Assembly (NCBI GenBank): GCA_030267565.1 | Contig: BRXU01000006.1 | Location: forward strand, 3,026,001 to 3,090,000 | Source: Pleodorina starrii | Lineage: Eukaryota; Chlorophyta; Chlorophyceae; Chlamydomonadales; Volvocaceae | Direction of reading: 5' to 3' | Length of the DNA stretch: 64,000 nucleotides | Shown: positions 47,649 through 58,802 of the stretch, in pieces | How positions within the stretch are numbered: the stretch's first letter is position 1 | How the letters are laid out: each line of letters begins with the position of its first letter | Notes under the pieces: generated by a model | What the model was told of the DNA's origin: nothing | What the model saw: only the letters and a program-made list of their open reading frames with translations | The model's database searches: none | Program-made: the position numbers and the translations under genes

Positions 47649-50600
47649 ATGTTAAGGATACGATATCTGATAGTCGACGTCATACTCTCCCTAGCGTTTC
47701 AGCCTTTCCCCATTACTCACTCGGCCCTCGTGCCTGGGACCGTATTCAACAAGGAGTGCCCAGCCGGGTGCACAAACCACGGCAACTGCAATGGCGAAAC
47801 GGGCGAATGCGAATGCCGATTTGGCTTTGGCGGTGAGGGCCCGTTGCCAAAAAACAAACCTGGGCATGCGCACCACCCCCCATCCTCCTCCACGGTCAAA
47901 TACTTGCAACTGACAGCGGTCGCCCGTGCTTCCCTCCCCCCAACCACCACCACCACCACCTCTCCTCCCCCCAAACCCAAAACCCCCTTCCACCTCCCGC
48001 GTGTCAGGCCCCGACTGCAGCGCGCGGCTGATGCCTGCCTGCCACAACGCCCCCGACTTGGCCACCTCGGTGCCGGGATACGGCCACTGGTACCCCAAGA
48101 ACTGCTTCTGGTGCGTGCTGGTGCCTCCCGGCGGGCGCTGCTGCATGGACGGACGGACGGACAGACAGACCGACGGACAGACGGGCCTTATTTGCTCCCA
48201 GCCACCCACCCCTCCCCCGTCAGCCCCTCCCCCGTCAGCCCGTGGCTGCATGGACGGACGGACGGACGGATACCCCCCCCCTCTCGGGGGGCTCCGGCCT
48301 ACACGTGGATAACACCCCGCCATCCCCCCCATCCCCCCGCTATCCCCCGCGCAGTCACAAGCAGCTCGCCGCGGCGGCCTGTCCGCGGCCGTACTTCCAG
48401 GAACCCACTCAGTGCAATTACTTTCAGTTCTGGGACTGGCAGAACACCTACTGCTACGTACTCAAGGTGAGGGATCTGAAGGGAGGTGGGATTGGGGGGG
48501 GGGTAAAAAGAAGATGTCGTAGGGAGTGGGGGGAGGGCGGCAGAGATGACAGCCGTTGAGTGGGTGTTTGGAGGGGTGGGGTGGGGTGGGGTGGGGTGGC
48601 GGTGGGGGAACAGTACAGAAGGCAGTCTGAAAGCGGGCGTGGGCGATGGGAGGGAAGTGGTGGTGGTGGCCCCGCCCCAACCCACCCACCCACCAACCTC
48701 GGCCGCTGGCGCAGGCCCCCGCTCCGTCCCTTCGCTGCTATATCACTCTTACCCCACCGGGACGCCTCCTTGGCCAACCCTTCCGCGCTCCCCTCCCTTC
48801 AACCACCTCCCTCCCCTGTGGCCCGTGTTGCCCTCCCCTCCCTCCCTCCCTGGGGCTCGCCGGTCACCACATGGATATCCCCCCTACCCCCCGGGGGCTC
48901 TCGCAGGATGTGCCCGATGACCAGCAGTACTCCATTCCCCCCGATGGGCCCCACGACCCCAAGTATCAGTGGAGGAGGGGACACATGGACAAGGTGGGGT
49001 CTGGATTTCGTTACATGCGCAGGGCTGCATGGCTTTCTTTTCTTTGGTTGTCTGGCTGCTGCCTGGCGGCTGCCTGCTTGCATTTTCCCGTCCCCTACCC
49101 GTCTGCTGCGCGTGCCCTTTGCGTTTCCTGCCCGCGGTTACCCCCGCCCGCCCCTCGTACACTTGCAGGATGTCCTTGCCCTTCTTTCATTTTCTGCTTT
49201 TGCTTCTTTTATTTTTATATTTTCTTTCCCCTTTGCAGCTTTCCCGTACCTCCAGCCCACCAGCCCCAGCCGCAGCTCCAGCCGCACTCGCATGGGGTCT
49301 CGCCGGTAACGCTTGCCCCGCTGTTCTCGCCGTGTCTTCACGCACCCTTTCCTTGCTGTGTGTCCTCCTCTTTTCCTGCCGTAGGTGAGTTGGGTTCCGG
49401 CGGGCTTCGGGGGCTGGGGCATTCCTTGCATCCCAGCTGCACTTTCTCGGCTCGCTTCACAGCACGTCGCTCAGCAACTTCAGCGAATTTCCTACACTTC
49501 TCTTCCAGCCTCGCCTCGTCATCGTCGCGCCTCGACACCGCGGCGGCTGGGCTCGTACTTGCTACACCCTCTCGGTTTGTATATAACGTCCTCCGCTGTT
49601 TTGCAAGCTTACCCCGCTGTTCTTTTGCAGATGAGACGGAATTCTTTTGTTACGTTACCGTTCATGGGCTCCGGCCTATACGTGGATAACCCCCCAGTAG
49701 TACCACTGTGTCGCACTGCATTCTGACAACCTCCCCTCCCCTTGCATCACCCCCTCCGCTCCCCCTGCACCACCCCCGTTCCCCTCTCCTCCCCTCCTCA
49801 CCCCCCCGCTCCCCCCGCCCCGGTGTCAGGCCCTGGCTGAACGTAACGAGGACCCGTACCAGTTTGTGGACGTGTCCTCCCCACCCGAGCCCTGGGAGCT
49901 GCCGAACAAGGATGTGCTCATGCCGCTGGACAAGTGCCCGGACAGGTGAGGACGGGGGGGGGGAGGGGAGGGGGGAGGGGGGTTGTAACAGTCGTCGCCG
50001 CTGCCGTGGGTGTGTGTGTGTCGGTGTGTCGGTGTCGGTGTCCCTGCCCCCCGCCCATTGATCTGCCTGCGTCGTGCCGCTGACCCGTCCTGATCCGCCG
50101 CTGACCCGTCCTGTCCCGTCCTGTCCGCTTTGTGTGTGTGTGTGTGTGCGCAGGTGTTCGGGTCACGGCTGGTGTGTGAAGAAGGGCGTTATGCCGGAAT
50201 CCAACGTCATGTGCAAGTGCTACCAGTTCTATGGGGTAGGGGGAGGGGGTTTAGGGCTGGGGGTATGGAGAGGGGTTGGGTAGCGGGTGGGGGAGGGGTG
50301 AGTCCGCGGAGGGGTGGGGGCAGAGTTGGGTGGGGTAAAAAGAAGATACCGCAGCGAAGGGACGGAGACGGCGTTAGGCGTGGGGGAGGGGCGGGGCGGA
50401 GTCGAAACCCCCTGGGTGGATGGTGGGGGGGGGGGGGGGGGTGTTAGGCGGGGTCTGGTCAGGTCGGCATGCGCCGGGTCTAGAATGGTGGAGTGGTGTT
50501 AGGGTTTTAGGGTTTTAGGGTGGTGGGGTCCATGAAGCGGCGCGTTTTCTTACTTGTGGGGGTGCTCGCCCCGGCCCCGGCCCCGAGGGGTGCCTGCGGC

Positions 50601-53600
50601 CTCTTAACCCGGGCTTAATCCTTCCTTCCCCTCCCACTCCCCTCCCACTCCCCTGTCCGCCGCCTGCCACCCCCGGACCTCGCCTGCACCCAACCCATCC
50701 CCCCCCTCGCTCCCAAGGTCCCAACCCCTCTCCCTCCATCCCTCTCGCTCCCAGCACCCCCCCCCGTGTTCCCCCCCCCCCTCCACCACCTCCCCGTCCC
50801 CACCCCCCCACCTGTGTTCCCGCTCCCCTCCCCCAGGGTCCCTCCTGCGCCACGCCCCTCAACGAGCACTGCTACCTCAACTGCTCGGGTCGGGGCACCT
50901 GCCTGGGGGGCTTCTGCCACTGCCAGCCGCCCTTCTGGGGACTGGGGTGCAGCCGCAGCCAGGCCTACGTGTCAAACAGTGAGTGGTGGCGGAGTGGCGG
51001 TGGGGGTGGTAAAGGGGGGGGGAGAGAGGGGTGGAAGGCCGTAGCGGCGGCGGTAAAAAGAGGAGGCAGTCATTCAGATAGGCTCAAGCCGACATTGCAC
51101 GAGGAGGGGGCTGTGACGAGCGATTGCTTAGGGGGGCAGCGGCACCCTCCATCCCCCCCCCCACATTTGCTGGCTGAGGCCAGCTCCCCTGATCTGGTCG
51201 GGTCGGGTCTGATCTGGTCTGGTGTTGATGGCGGTTCTGTGTTTCATTGCAGTTCCCTTCGCAGTGTACTCTCGACCCTCCTCCTCCTCCTTCCCCCCCT
51301 CACCCCCCTCACCCCCCCCCACCTCACCCCCTCACCCCCTCACCCCCTCAGCCTGGCTGCCCCACCCCACCAAGCTCAAGGTGTATGTGTACGACCTGCC
51401 GGAGCGGATCGCCTACAAGAAACCCTGGCACGACGAACCGTGAGTGCAACCCGGGGGGGGGAGAGGGAGGGCGGGGGGAGGGGAGTGGGGAGAATGGACG
51501 TGAACTGTTGTCTGTTATCACTGTTAACCTCCCCCCAGACACACACACACACACACACTCGTGCCGCCGCTCGGGTGCCGCTTGACGATTTGCCTCCCTC
51601 CTCCCCCCCACCCCCGAGACGGCCTTCCTCTGTTACTTTACCGTTCACGGGATCCGGCCTATACCCCCGTGGATAACCCCTCTTCCCCCCTCCCCCCCCC
51701 TCCCCCTCCTCTCAGTCCGCTCCTGGACACGATGTACCTAGCTGAGGTGGCCTTCATTAACCAGCTGCTGGGGGACTGGTCCGTACGTACGGAAAACCCC
51801 TGGGAGGCGAACCTGTTCGTACTCAACACCTACGCCATCTACTACACGGGTGCGCGCGGTGGGGGGTGGGGGTGGGGTGGAGGGGAGGTAGGCAGGGGGG
51901 AGAGCGAGAGGAGGAGGGGGCCGTGCGTGTGCGTGTGCGTGTGTGTATGCCCGCCTGCCTGTCGCTTCTCACCCGCTTGCAGCACCCCTGGGGGGTTTGC
52001 TTTAACGGTGCCCCCCAACCACACCGTGCTGTGCTGCGGCTTCCCGCCCCCCTCCCCTCTCCCCGGTCCGCCCCGCCCCTCCCCTCTTCCCGCTCCCCTC
52101 TCCTCCCCTCCCCGGACTTGTTGGGTCTCAGGCAACATCGGCTTCCCGGCCAAGCACTGGTCCACCGTTTTCAATTATGTACGCAGCCAGTGAGTTTGGG
52201 GGGGGGGCAGCGGGTGGGGGGGGGGGAAGAGGGGTGGAGGGGGAAGAGGGTGGGGGAGGGAGGGGGAAGGGGGGAGGGAGGGGGAGGGGGTTGGAGGGGG
52301 AAGAGTACGGCAGACCGGGTAGGCAGGGAGGAGGGGGAGGAGGGAATAAAGAAGGTACCACAACGGATGTGCCCAAGATGCCGCAGCGGAGGATTCCACC
52401 TTTCCCCCCAGACGCGAAAGATTCTTCTGGTACGTTACCGATTACGGGCTCCGGCCTATACCCCCGTGGATAACACACTGGCCACACTCTCCCCCGCTTC
52501 TCCTCCCTCGTCTCGGCTGCGCTCCCTCCCTCGCGCCCCCCCCCTCACCCTTCCCCCGCACCTTTCTCTTCCACCAAGCACTTTGGCTCATGCAAACAAA
52601 CAAACAAACAGAAACGCAATAATAAAGGCCCTCGCCCTTGCCCTGCACTGACCCTCCCCCAAGGGGGGCGCATCTCACCCTCGAAAGCCCCCACCCCCCC
52701 ATGCTTCCGGTTGGTTGTTTTCAGTTATCCGTTTTGGAACCTAACGGGCGGTCGCAACCACGTGGCGGTTGCCACCAACGACCGCGGCTGCTGCGACCTC
52801 TACAAACTTGCCCGGGTCAGTCCCGAGCTGCAGCACCCCATCAAGGTGTGTGTGTATGGGTGTGTGTGTTTGTGTGGGGGAGGGCCGTACATCGGCGACA
52901 TCGGCGTGTCTGGGGCCCGCTTGTGTGTTTGTGCGCACGGCCCCCTCCCCCCAGCCGCACAGAGCTGGGCAGCCTCCTGCGCACGGCCCCCTCCCCCCAG
53001 GGGGCTGCGGCCTATACGCAGATACCCCACCCCCGCACTGTAAATCTGTAATCCAGTCAAACTCAATCCCACTCGAGACGCCGATGTGTTTCTATGTGTG
53101 CCTCCCTGCACCTGCCCGGTGTCGTTTGCCCCCCCCTTTCCTCTGCCCCTACCTACCCCTCCCCCTCCTCTCCTGCGTTACCTTAACCCTCCACCTCTCC
53201 CCCCTCCCCCTTGGCCCCCCCCCGTTGGGTGGTGGCAGTTGGTCCACTTCGGTCAGGCGGGGCGACACGGACCGGGGGGGCGGGGCGGCGGAGGACACGG
53301 GGTGAGTGAGGGTGACGGGGTGGGGGTGAGGGGGTGAGGGGGTGGAGGGGTGGCTGCTGGGTTGTTGTGAAAGGGACGAGTCTTTGTTACGGATGTTACT
53401 GTCGTTACTGCCCATGTCGTTACTGCCCATGTTGCTGCTGGTGTCGGTGTTGGTGTCAACGTTTTTGTTGTTTTGTTGTTGTTGGCGTCAGTGTTGTTGT
53501 TGACGGGTTTTGTCACTTCCGGGGGGGGGGGTGGAGTCAGCGACACATCAGGAGGTGGAGGGCGGGTGAGGTGAGTGAATCGCTCCGGGTCGGTTGGGGG

Positions 53601-56600
53601 GTTTATCGGAGCAGGGAGGGAAGGAGGGGTTGGGGCAGGTTGCGTGGTGGTGGGTGCAAGCTCCTTCCATTTCCCCTTCCCCACTTCCCTCCCTCCCTTC
53701 CACCCCACCCCACCTCCCCACCTCCCCTCCCCCACCTCCCTCCCCCCCCAACCCTCCCCCCTTCCCTCTCCCCCAAGGGCGGTGCCGACCCCGCACTCGA
53801 GGCCGCCTACCGCGAGTTCAAGCGCCTGGCCGCCCACCAGACGGGGCTCGAGGACCACCCCGACGTGGGGGCACTGGCGGACGGAGGCGGCGAGGAGGGG
53901 CCAGGGGGAGGGGCAGGGGCGGGGGGAGGGGGAGCGATGGCCCTTCACGAGCTGCCCGAGGCGCTGCCGCGCTTCCGGGGCATTCCCGCCTTTTCTTTGG
54001 AGGCCCTTCGAATGGAGAGGGAGCCGTGCTTCCGGTGGGGAGAGGGGGGGGAGAGGTGGGGGGGGATGGGGGGTTAAAAGGAAACGGCCCGGGGGGGTTA
54101 TCCACGTATAGGCCGGGGCCCGTGAAGGTGGGGGAGGGAGGGGTGGGGGGTGGGGAGGGTGGGGGGAAGTAGGGATGCCTGGTCATTCAGAAACCCACAA
54201 GCGGGTGGATTGGACTCGTTTACGTCACGTCTCGCCTCACTGCCTCTGCCTCTGCCCGCCTGTCAGCTGCACCAAACTCTCCTCTCCCCCCTTTTCGCCA
54301 CTCTTGTCTTCCTCCCCACCCTTGTCTCCACCTCACTCTTGTCTCCTCCGTCCTCCCCACTCTTGTCTTCTCCCCCCTTGCCTCTTGTCTTCCTCCCCAC
54401 CTCTTCACCCTCTTGTCTCTCTTCCTCCTCCCTCCTCCCGGGTCGGCCCCTCAGAGCGGAACAAGATGTGGCCATACCCAACTATTTGGAGCGAGGGTGG
54501 TTGAGCCACCTGGACAGGGCGTACAGCACCGACGCCAACGGTCGACCCGTACACAAGCCCATCAACCGACCCTACCTCTTTTATTTCCACGGGTACAGCA
54601 AGTGAGTGAGTGAGAGGGCGAGTGGGTGGGTGGGCGAGGTATGGGTGGGCGCCTGAAGGCCGCGTGTGTGCGGGTGGACGGAGGGATGGGGGGGGGGGGG
54701 GTAAGAGGTGGTTTCCTCGGATAGAGCAGTGAAGGAGGGGGGCAAGGGGTAGGGTTGAAGAGGCGGGAAGGTGGTTTCGGTGCCAGGATGGTCATGACCT
54801 GTTGACCTCCCTCCCACCCACCCGACCCCCGCACGCCTTAGCTCCACGTTCCCCCTGCCGTGACGTACTGCTGCCGTACAGGTCGGACATGGCGTACAGC
54901 GGTGGCGTACGGCAGGGCCTTTTGGCCATGTTTAGCAATATATCGCGCGGCGATGTGGCCATCAACCCGGGTACGACAAGCGTGGTTTGTGTACCGCAGT
55001 CGTACTCACCATCGTTTCTTGCGAGATGAGGGGCAGCGCAACATGCGGGTGGGAGATGGATGCTGCCTGCCTTGTCTGCCTGCCTTGTCTGCCTGCCTTG
55101 TCTGCCTGCCTTGTCTGCCTGCCTTGTCTGCCTGCCTTGTCTGCCTGCCTTGTCTGCCTGCCTTGTCTGCCTGCCTTGTCTGCCTGCCTTGTCTGCCTGC
55201 CTTGTCTGCCTGCCTTGTCTGCCTGCCTTGTCTGCCTGCCTTGTCTGCCTGCCTTGTCTGCCTGCCTGGTCTGCCTGCCTTGTCTGCCTGCCTTGTCTGC
55301 CTGCCTTGTCTGCCTGCCTTGTCTGCCTGCCTTGTCTGCCTGCCTTGTCTGCCTGCCTTGTCTGCCTGCCTTGTCTGCCTGCCTTGTCTGCCTGCCTTGT
55401 CTGCCTGCCTTGTCTGCCTGCCTTGTCTGCCTGCCTTGTCTGCCTGCCTTGTCTGCCTGCCTTGTCTGCCTGCCTTGTCTGCCTGCCTTGTCTGCCTGCC
55501 TTGTCTGCCTGCCTTGTCTGCCTGCCTTGTCTGCCTGCCTTGTCTGCCTGCCTTGTCTGCCTGCCTTGTCTGCCTGCCTTGTCTGCCTGCCGGCATGAAC
55601 GTCTGTCCGCGTCAACCTGTCCGTTGTAGTTGTGGTGTGTGGTTGTTAACAATGGGATCCAAACCCTGGGAACACATTTTCTTTGTCTGCCTTGTCCGCC
55701 TTGGTCTGTCTGCCTGTCTGTCAGTCGTGCCCGCCTTGTACCCCTCCCCCGGGTATCTTCTAAATTGCCCCTCTCCCTCCCACCCTCCCTCCCCCCTCCC
55801 TGCCCCCCCTCCCTGCCCCCCCTCCCTGCCTGCCTGCCAGGCTGCTGCGGTGCCGAGTGGATGTTGAAGTCCAAGTTCTGTTTGGCCCCCCTGGGGTACG
55901 GGTGGGGCATTCGACTGAGTCAGGCGGTGCACACGGGCTGTGTGCCGGTGCTGGTGCAGGTGCGTGAGCTTTAATGTGAGGGGGAGGGGGAGGAGGGGGG
56001 GGAGGAGCAGGGGGTTGTATGTGTTTAGGGGGGGTGCGAGGGGAGTGAGGGGGCTGCTGATTCCCCTCTCGGACTACCCCTTCCGTTGAACTGCCCCCTC
56101 CCTCCCCCTTTTCCCCCGCGCTGCGACCGCTCCTTCAACCCACATGCAATGGACCTCCCAACTGCGCATGTCCACTCGTTACCCTCCCCCCCCCCCTCCC
56201 CCCGAACCCCGACCCCCCGGACGCCGTCTCGCCCCGCCCCGCTGCAACACGCCCGCCCCCCCTCCCTCGACCACCACCACTGGGCCACTTCAGGACCACA
56301 TATACACGGTGAGTGCAGTGCGGCGTCGTTGGCGGTTACTGCGGCGTCGGTTGGTTGGTTGGTCACTTGCGGCGGGCTGCCGGCGACGTTGGCGGCGGTA
56401 TCACGCCTGGTGTCGGAGGCGGTCCAGAGACGGTCCAGGGAGGGCCTCGAACCGAAGCAGAAGGCCCCGCCGCCGCTGCCGCCGCTTGGTTCGCGCTCTT
56501 GCTTCCAAGATCCTCCAGCCCCTCCCCCCCCCTCGCTTCTCCACGCCCTCCCTGTTTGTCCCACTTTCGTTACCCCTCGACCGTTTTTCTTACCCCCCAC

Positions 56601-57296
56601 CCCCCGACCCCCCACCCTGACACACGCACCCATGTCCCCGTAGTCGTTCTGGGACGTGTTGCCGTACGAGAAGTTCTCCGTACGCATCAACCGTCACAAC
56701 CTCCACCGTCTGTTTGACCTGCTGGATTCGATCAACGACCAGCAGCTGGCGGATCTGCAGCAGGGACTGGCGGAGTACCACAAGTGAGTGATATTGAGGA
56801 ATTGCGGGGCTCGATCGGGGGACATCTGGTATTGGTTGGCGGGCACGAAGGACGGTGGGTGGGGACTGGTGAATCTGAGTGAATGGACACTTTCCTTAGG
56901 TGCGTCTGACAATGTTGATTGGGCACACCTTCCGTGCCCGAATGATCGTGCTGCAAGTCCCTCCCTCGAGCTCCCGCTCCGCACTGCAGCTGCCTCCCGT
57001 TCCCCGGCTCCCCCTCCGCTTGGCCTCCTGCCCTTCGCATCCTCCCATTCGATCCGCCCCTCTCCTCCCCTCCCGCCGCCGCTCCCCTCCTGCCTCACCT
57101 CCCGCCCCCCCCGCCCCGCCCTTCCCGCCTCCCCGCCCCTCCCGCCTCCCCTCCCCTCCCGCCTCCCCACCTGGCCCCCCCCAGGTACTTTATCTGGCAC
57201 GCCGATGCGGGGGGTCTGGCCTACAACGCCACCTTAGTCAGTCTGCACCGCCGACTGCTCAACATGTGGACGGCGCTGTTCAGGGGGAGCAACTAG
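47649..57296 (+). CDS. Exostosin-like (GT47) glycosyltransferase with EGF-like modules
   Basis: Nineteen exons join in phase to 722 residues: 47649-47832, 48008-48110, 48355-48466, 48907-48993, 49830-49945, 50154-50235, 50837-50978, 51352-51439, 51716-51849, 52132-52189, 52725-52845, 53239-53301, 53778-54034, 54455-54601, 54882-54970, 55841-55959, 56294-56308, 56644-56783, 57185-57296 (TAG). A signal peptide (MLRIRYLIVDVILSLAF) is followed by EGF-like Cys modules (CPAGCTNHGNC; CSGHGWC ... CKCYQFYGGPSC; CSGRGTCLGGFCHC). From about residue 276 the exostosin fold: LKVYVYDLPERIAY, YPFWNLTGGRNHV, RPYLFYFHG, KSKFCLAPLGYGWGIRLSQA, GCVPVLVQDHIY, LPYEKFSVRI. The family builds cell-wall or extracellular-matrix glycans in the Golgi lumen. 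Exon 17 is only 15 nt. Exon 12 and part of 13 are Gly-rich inserts. Confidence 0.88.
48503..48755. repeat. Possible small element bounded by inverted family-B ends
   Basis: The left end starts GGGGTAAAAAGAAGAT. The right end (48721-48755) read in reverse starts GGGGTAAGAGTGATATAGCA and continues GCGAAGGGACGGAG. The ends are therefore inverted and alike over about 15 nt. It sits in one intron of the exostosin-like gene; internal sequence is not coding. Target-site duplication is not clear. Confidence 0.4.
49642..49694 (+). repeat. Dispersed repeat family A, long copy
   Basis: Starts TTCTTTTGTTACGTTACCGT and continues with the core GGGCTCCGGCCTATACGTGG then ATAACCCC. It lies in the intron at 48994-49829. 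A shorter copy lies at 48290-48315 in another intron of the same gene. Confidence 0.8.
50335..50378 (+). repeat. Dispersed repeat family B, longest copy
   Basis: Reads GTAAAAAGAAGATACCGCAG and then CGAAGGGACGGAGACGGCGTTAG split across the line at 50341-50378. It lies in the intron at 50236-50836 and serves as the reference copy for the family. Confidence 0.8.
50498..50520. repeat. Short TTTTAGGG-type interstitial repeat
   Basis: About two and a half copies of TTTTAGGG, the Chlamydomonas-type telomere unit, in an intron of the exostosin-like gene. It is too short to show a former chromosome end. Confidence 0.7.
51630..51680 (+). repeat. Dispersed repeat family A copy
   Basis: TGTTACTTTACCGTTCACGG, GATCCGGCCTATAC, then CCCCGTGGATAACCCC. 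It shares with the copy at 52421 a CCCC insertion inside the core. It lies 35 nt before the acceptor of exon 9. Confidence 0.78.
52345..52474 (+). repeat. Adjacent family B-like and family A copies
   Basis: A diverged family-B segment (AATAAAGAAGGTACCACAAC ... GATGCCGCAGCGGAGGATTC) is followed directly by a family-A copy at 52421-52474 (GATTCTTCTGGTACGTTACC, then the core with the CCCC insertion). This is the only place where both families touch, suggesting they can be parts of one element. Confidence 0.65.
54096..54127 (-). repeat. Dispersed repeat family A, reverse copy
   Basis: GGGGTTATCCACGTATAGGC followed by CGGGGCCCGTGAA, the reverse complement of the family-A core, in the intron at 54035-54454, so it is antisense to the transcript. 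Confidence 0.75.
55063..55591. repeat. 13-bp minisatellite, about 40 copies, inside an intron
   Basis: The unit TGCCTGCCTTGTC is repeated about 40 times with almost no variation (one copy near 55265 has GG for TT). It fills most of the intron at 54971-55840 of the exostosin-like gene. Because 13 is not a multiple of 3 and the unit lacks stops, every frame on both strands stays open and encodes a Leu/Pro/Cys/Ala or Gln/Ala/Asp/Lys/Gly/Arg repeat; these are not genes. Confidence 0.97.
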
Positions 57297-58802
57297 ACAG
57301 GGACCAGGGACAGGGGGGGTACACGGGCGGAAGGAGGGAGGAGGGAGGGAGGAGGGAGGGAGGAGGGAGGGAGGAGGGAGGGAGGAGGGAGGGAGGAGGG
57401 AGGGAGGAGGAAGGAGGGAGGAGGGAGGAGGGAGGAGGGAGGAGGGAGGAGGGAGGAGGGAGGAGGGAGGAGGGAGTGGCAGGGAGGGAGGAGGGAGGAG
57501 GGAGTGGCAGGGAGGGAGGAGGGAGGAGGGAGTGGCAGGGAGGGAGGAAGGAAGGGAAGGGCAGACAGGGAGGAGCGGCGGGGGAGTGAGGGACTTGAAG
57601 GGAGGGAGGGAGGGGAAAGCGCAAGCAGTCCGCTTTGCGTGCCCGTGGCCGGGTCGGTCGGTCGTAGCTCGTAGGGGAGCCGAGCGACCGGGGAGGCGGC
57701 GAGGCAGCGGAGGAAAGGGTGGGGTAGACAAAGGCAGCGGGAGGAAGCAGGAGGGATGGGAGGGATGGGGGCGCAAAACTTACTAACGCGAACGGATGGC
57801 TTCAGAAGTGTCGCGGCTGTGGCTTGATTGCCCGCGTGGCCGCGGTATCGTTTGTTCTCCCCCGGGGTACTGCTGCCGTGAACTGCTTGCCGTGGACATC
57901 GCCCAACACGCGGATGTGTGCTGGCAATGCGTGCCGCTGCGCGGCAGGCACCGAGGAAAAGAAAAGAGAGGATAGTATACGGTACCGCGGCGGGAGGAGG
58001 AGGAGTACCGGTATCGTATCCCCATGTCTCATGTCTCCTCACACCCGTGTCCACCCCCGCTGTCCTGTCCGACTGGCACCGGGGCACCTGGACACGATAA
58101 CCACCGCAACGCCACCACAACGCCCGACGCTGGGCCTCTTCAGCCCCGCTGGCTCTACGTACACCATCGTCGCAAGGTGGTTAGGGCTTAGGGGGGCACA
58201 AGGCACAACTTGAACCAACTCAGCAATTGATCGCGGCATATCAAGTTGCACTCACGAACCCTCGCTCCCCCCAGAGGCACCGTTTTTCCGCAAGGGGGCA
58301 TCTGGCTTGAACAATGCACGCGCCTCATCTCGCCTCGCCTCGCTTCGCATGTGAAAATTGCGCTCACTCTCCCTCTTCCTCTACCTTCTCACCTATCCTG
58401 TCGCGCCGCACGCCTTCCTGGCCCCTTCCTGCCCTTCCTCGCGCGTCACCCTGAGCCACTCGCTCTGAGCCACTCGCTCCGAGCCGTCCATCGCCCGCCG
58501 TCCCTGCCTCCCCCCACGTGCCCTCGACTCCCTCATCGTTGGTCGGCCCCCACCCAACACACGCTAACACACACATAAATATATAAATATACACACACGT
58601 ATATACACACAACAGTCGTACACACACAGCACACCACCAGACGCACCAGCGCTAAGCACTTTGGGATCCGCTAACTAAGCACATTGGGACCGCGAACGTC
58701 AGTGCTTCCGATGACCCACACGTGTCGTTTGGGAGCCAATGCGGTATTGGCGGTGCGGTGCTGCTTTGCTCCCTCACACTCGTCCCCAAGAACGTCACGA
58801 CG
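57297..58802. other. Convergent intergenic region
   Basis: Between the exostosin-like stop and the UCP-type carrier stop. The first ~250 nt are a purine-only GGGAGGA-type array, probably 3' UTR. The rest is mixed sequence without a supported exon; (CA)n and TATA-rich dinucleotides occur at about 58556-58620. Confidence 0.55.
57320..57560. repeat. Polypurine GGGAGGA array
   Basis: Imperfect repeats of GGGAGGA and AGGGAGGGAGG, interrupted three times by AGTGGCAGG, starting about 25 nt after the exostosin-like stop codon. The strand asymmetry is complete: purines on plus, pyrimidines on minus. Confidence 0.9.

Noticed and set aside
51247..51351. Pro/Ser-rich continuation between the EGF modules and the GT47 domain as an extra exon
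   Set aside because: It can be read in phase after an acceptor at about 51254, but it is a CCCT/CACC simple-sequence tract. The later acceptor at 51350-51351 gives a compact junction directly into the catalytic domain.
54962..55910. Long open frames on both strands over the 13-bp array
   Set aside because: They exist only because the repeat unit has no stop codon in any frame. The region is spliced out of the exostosin-like gene in a phase-consistent model.
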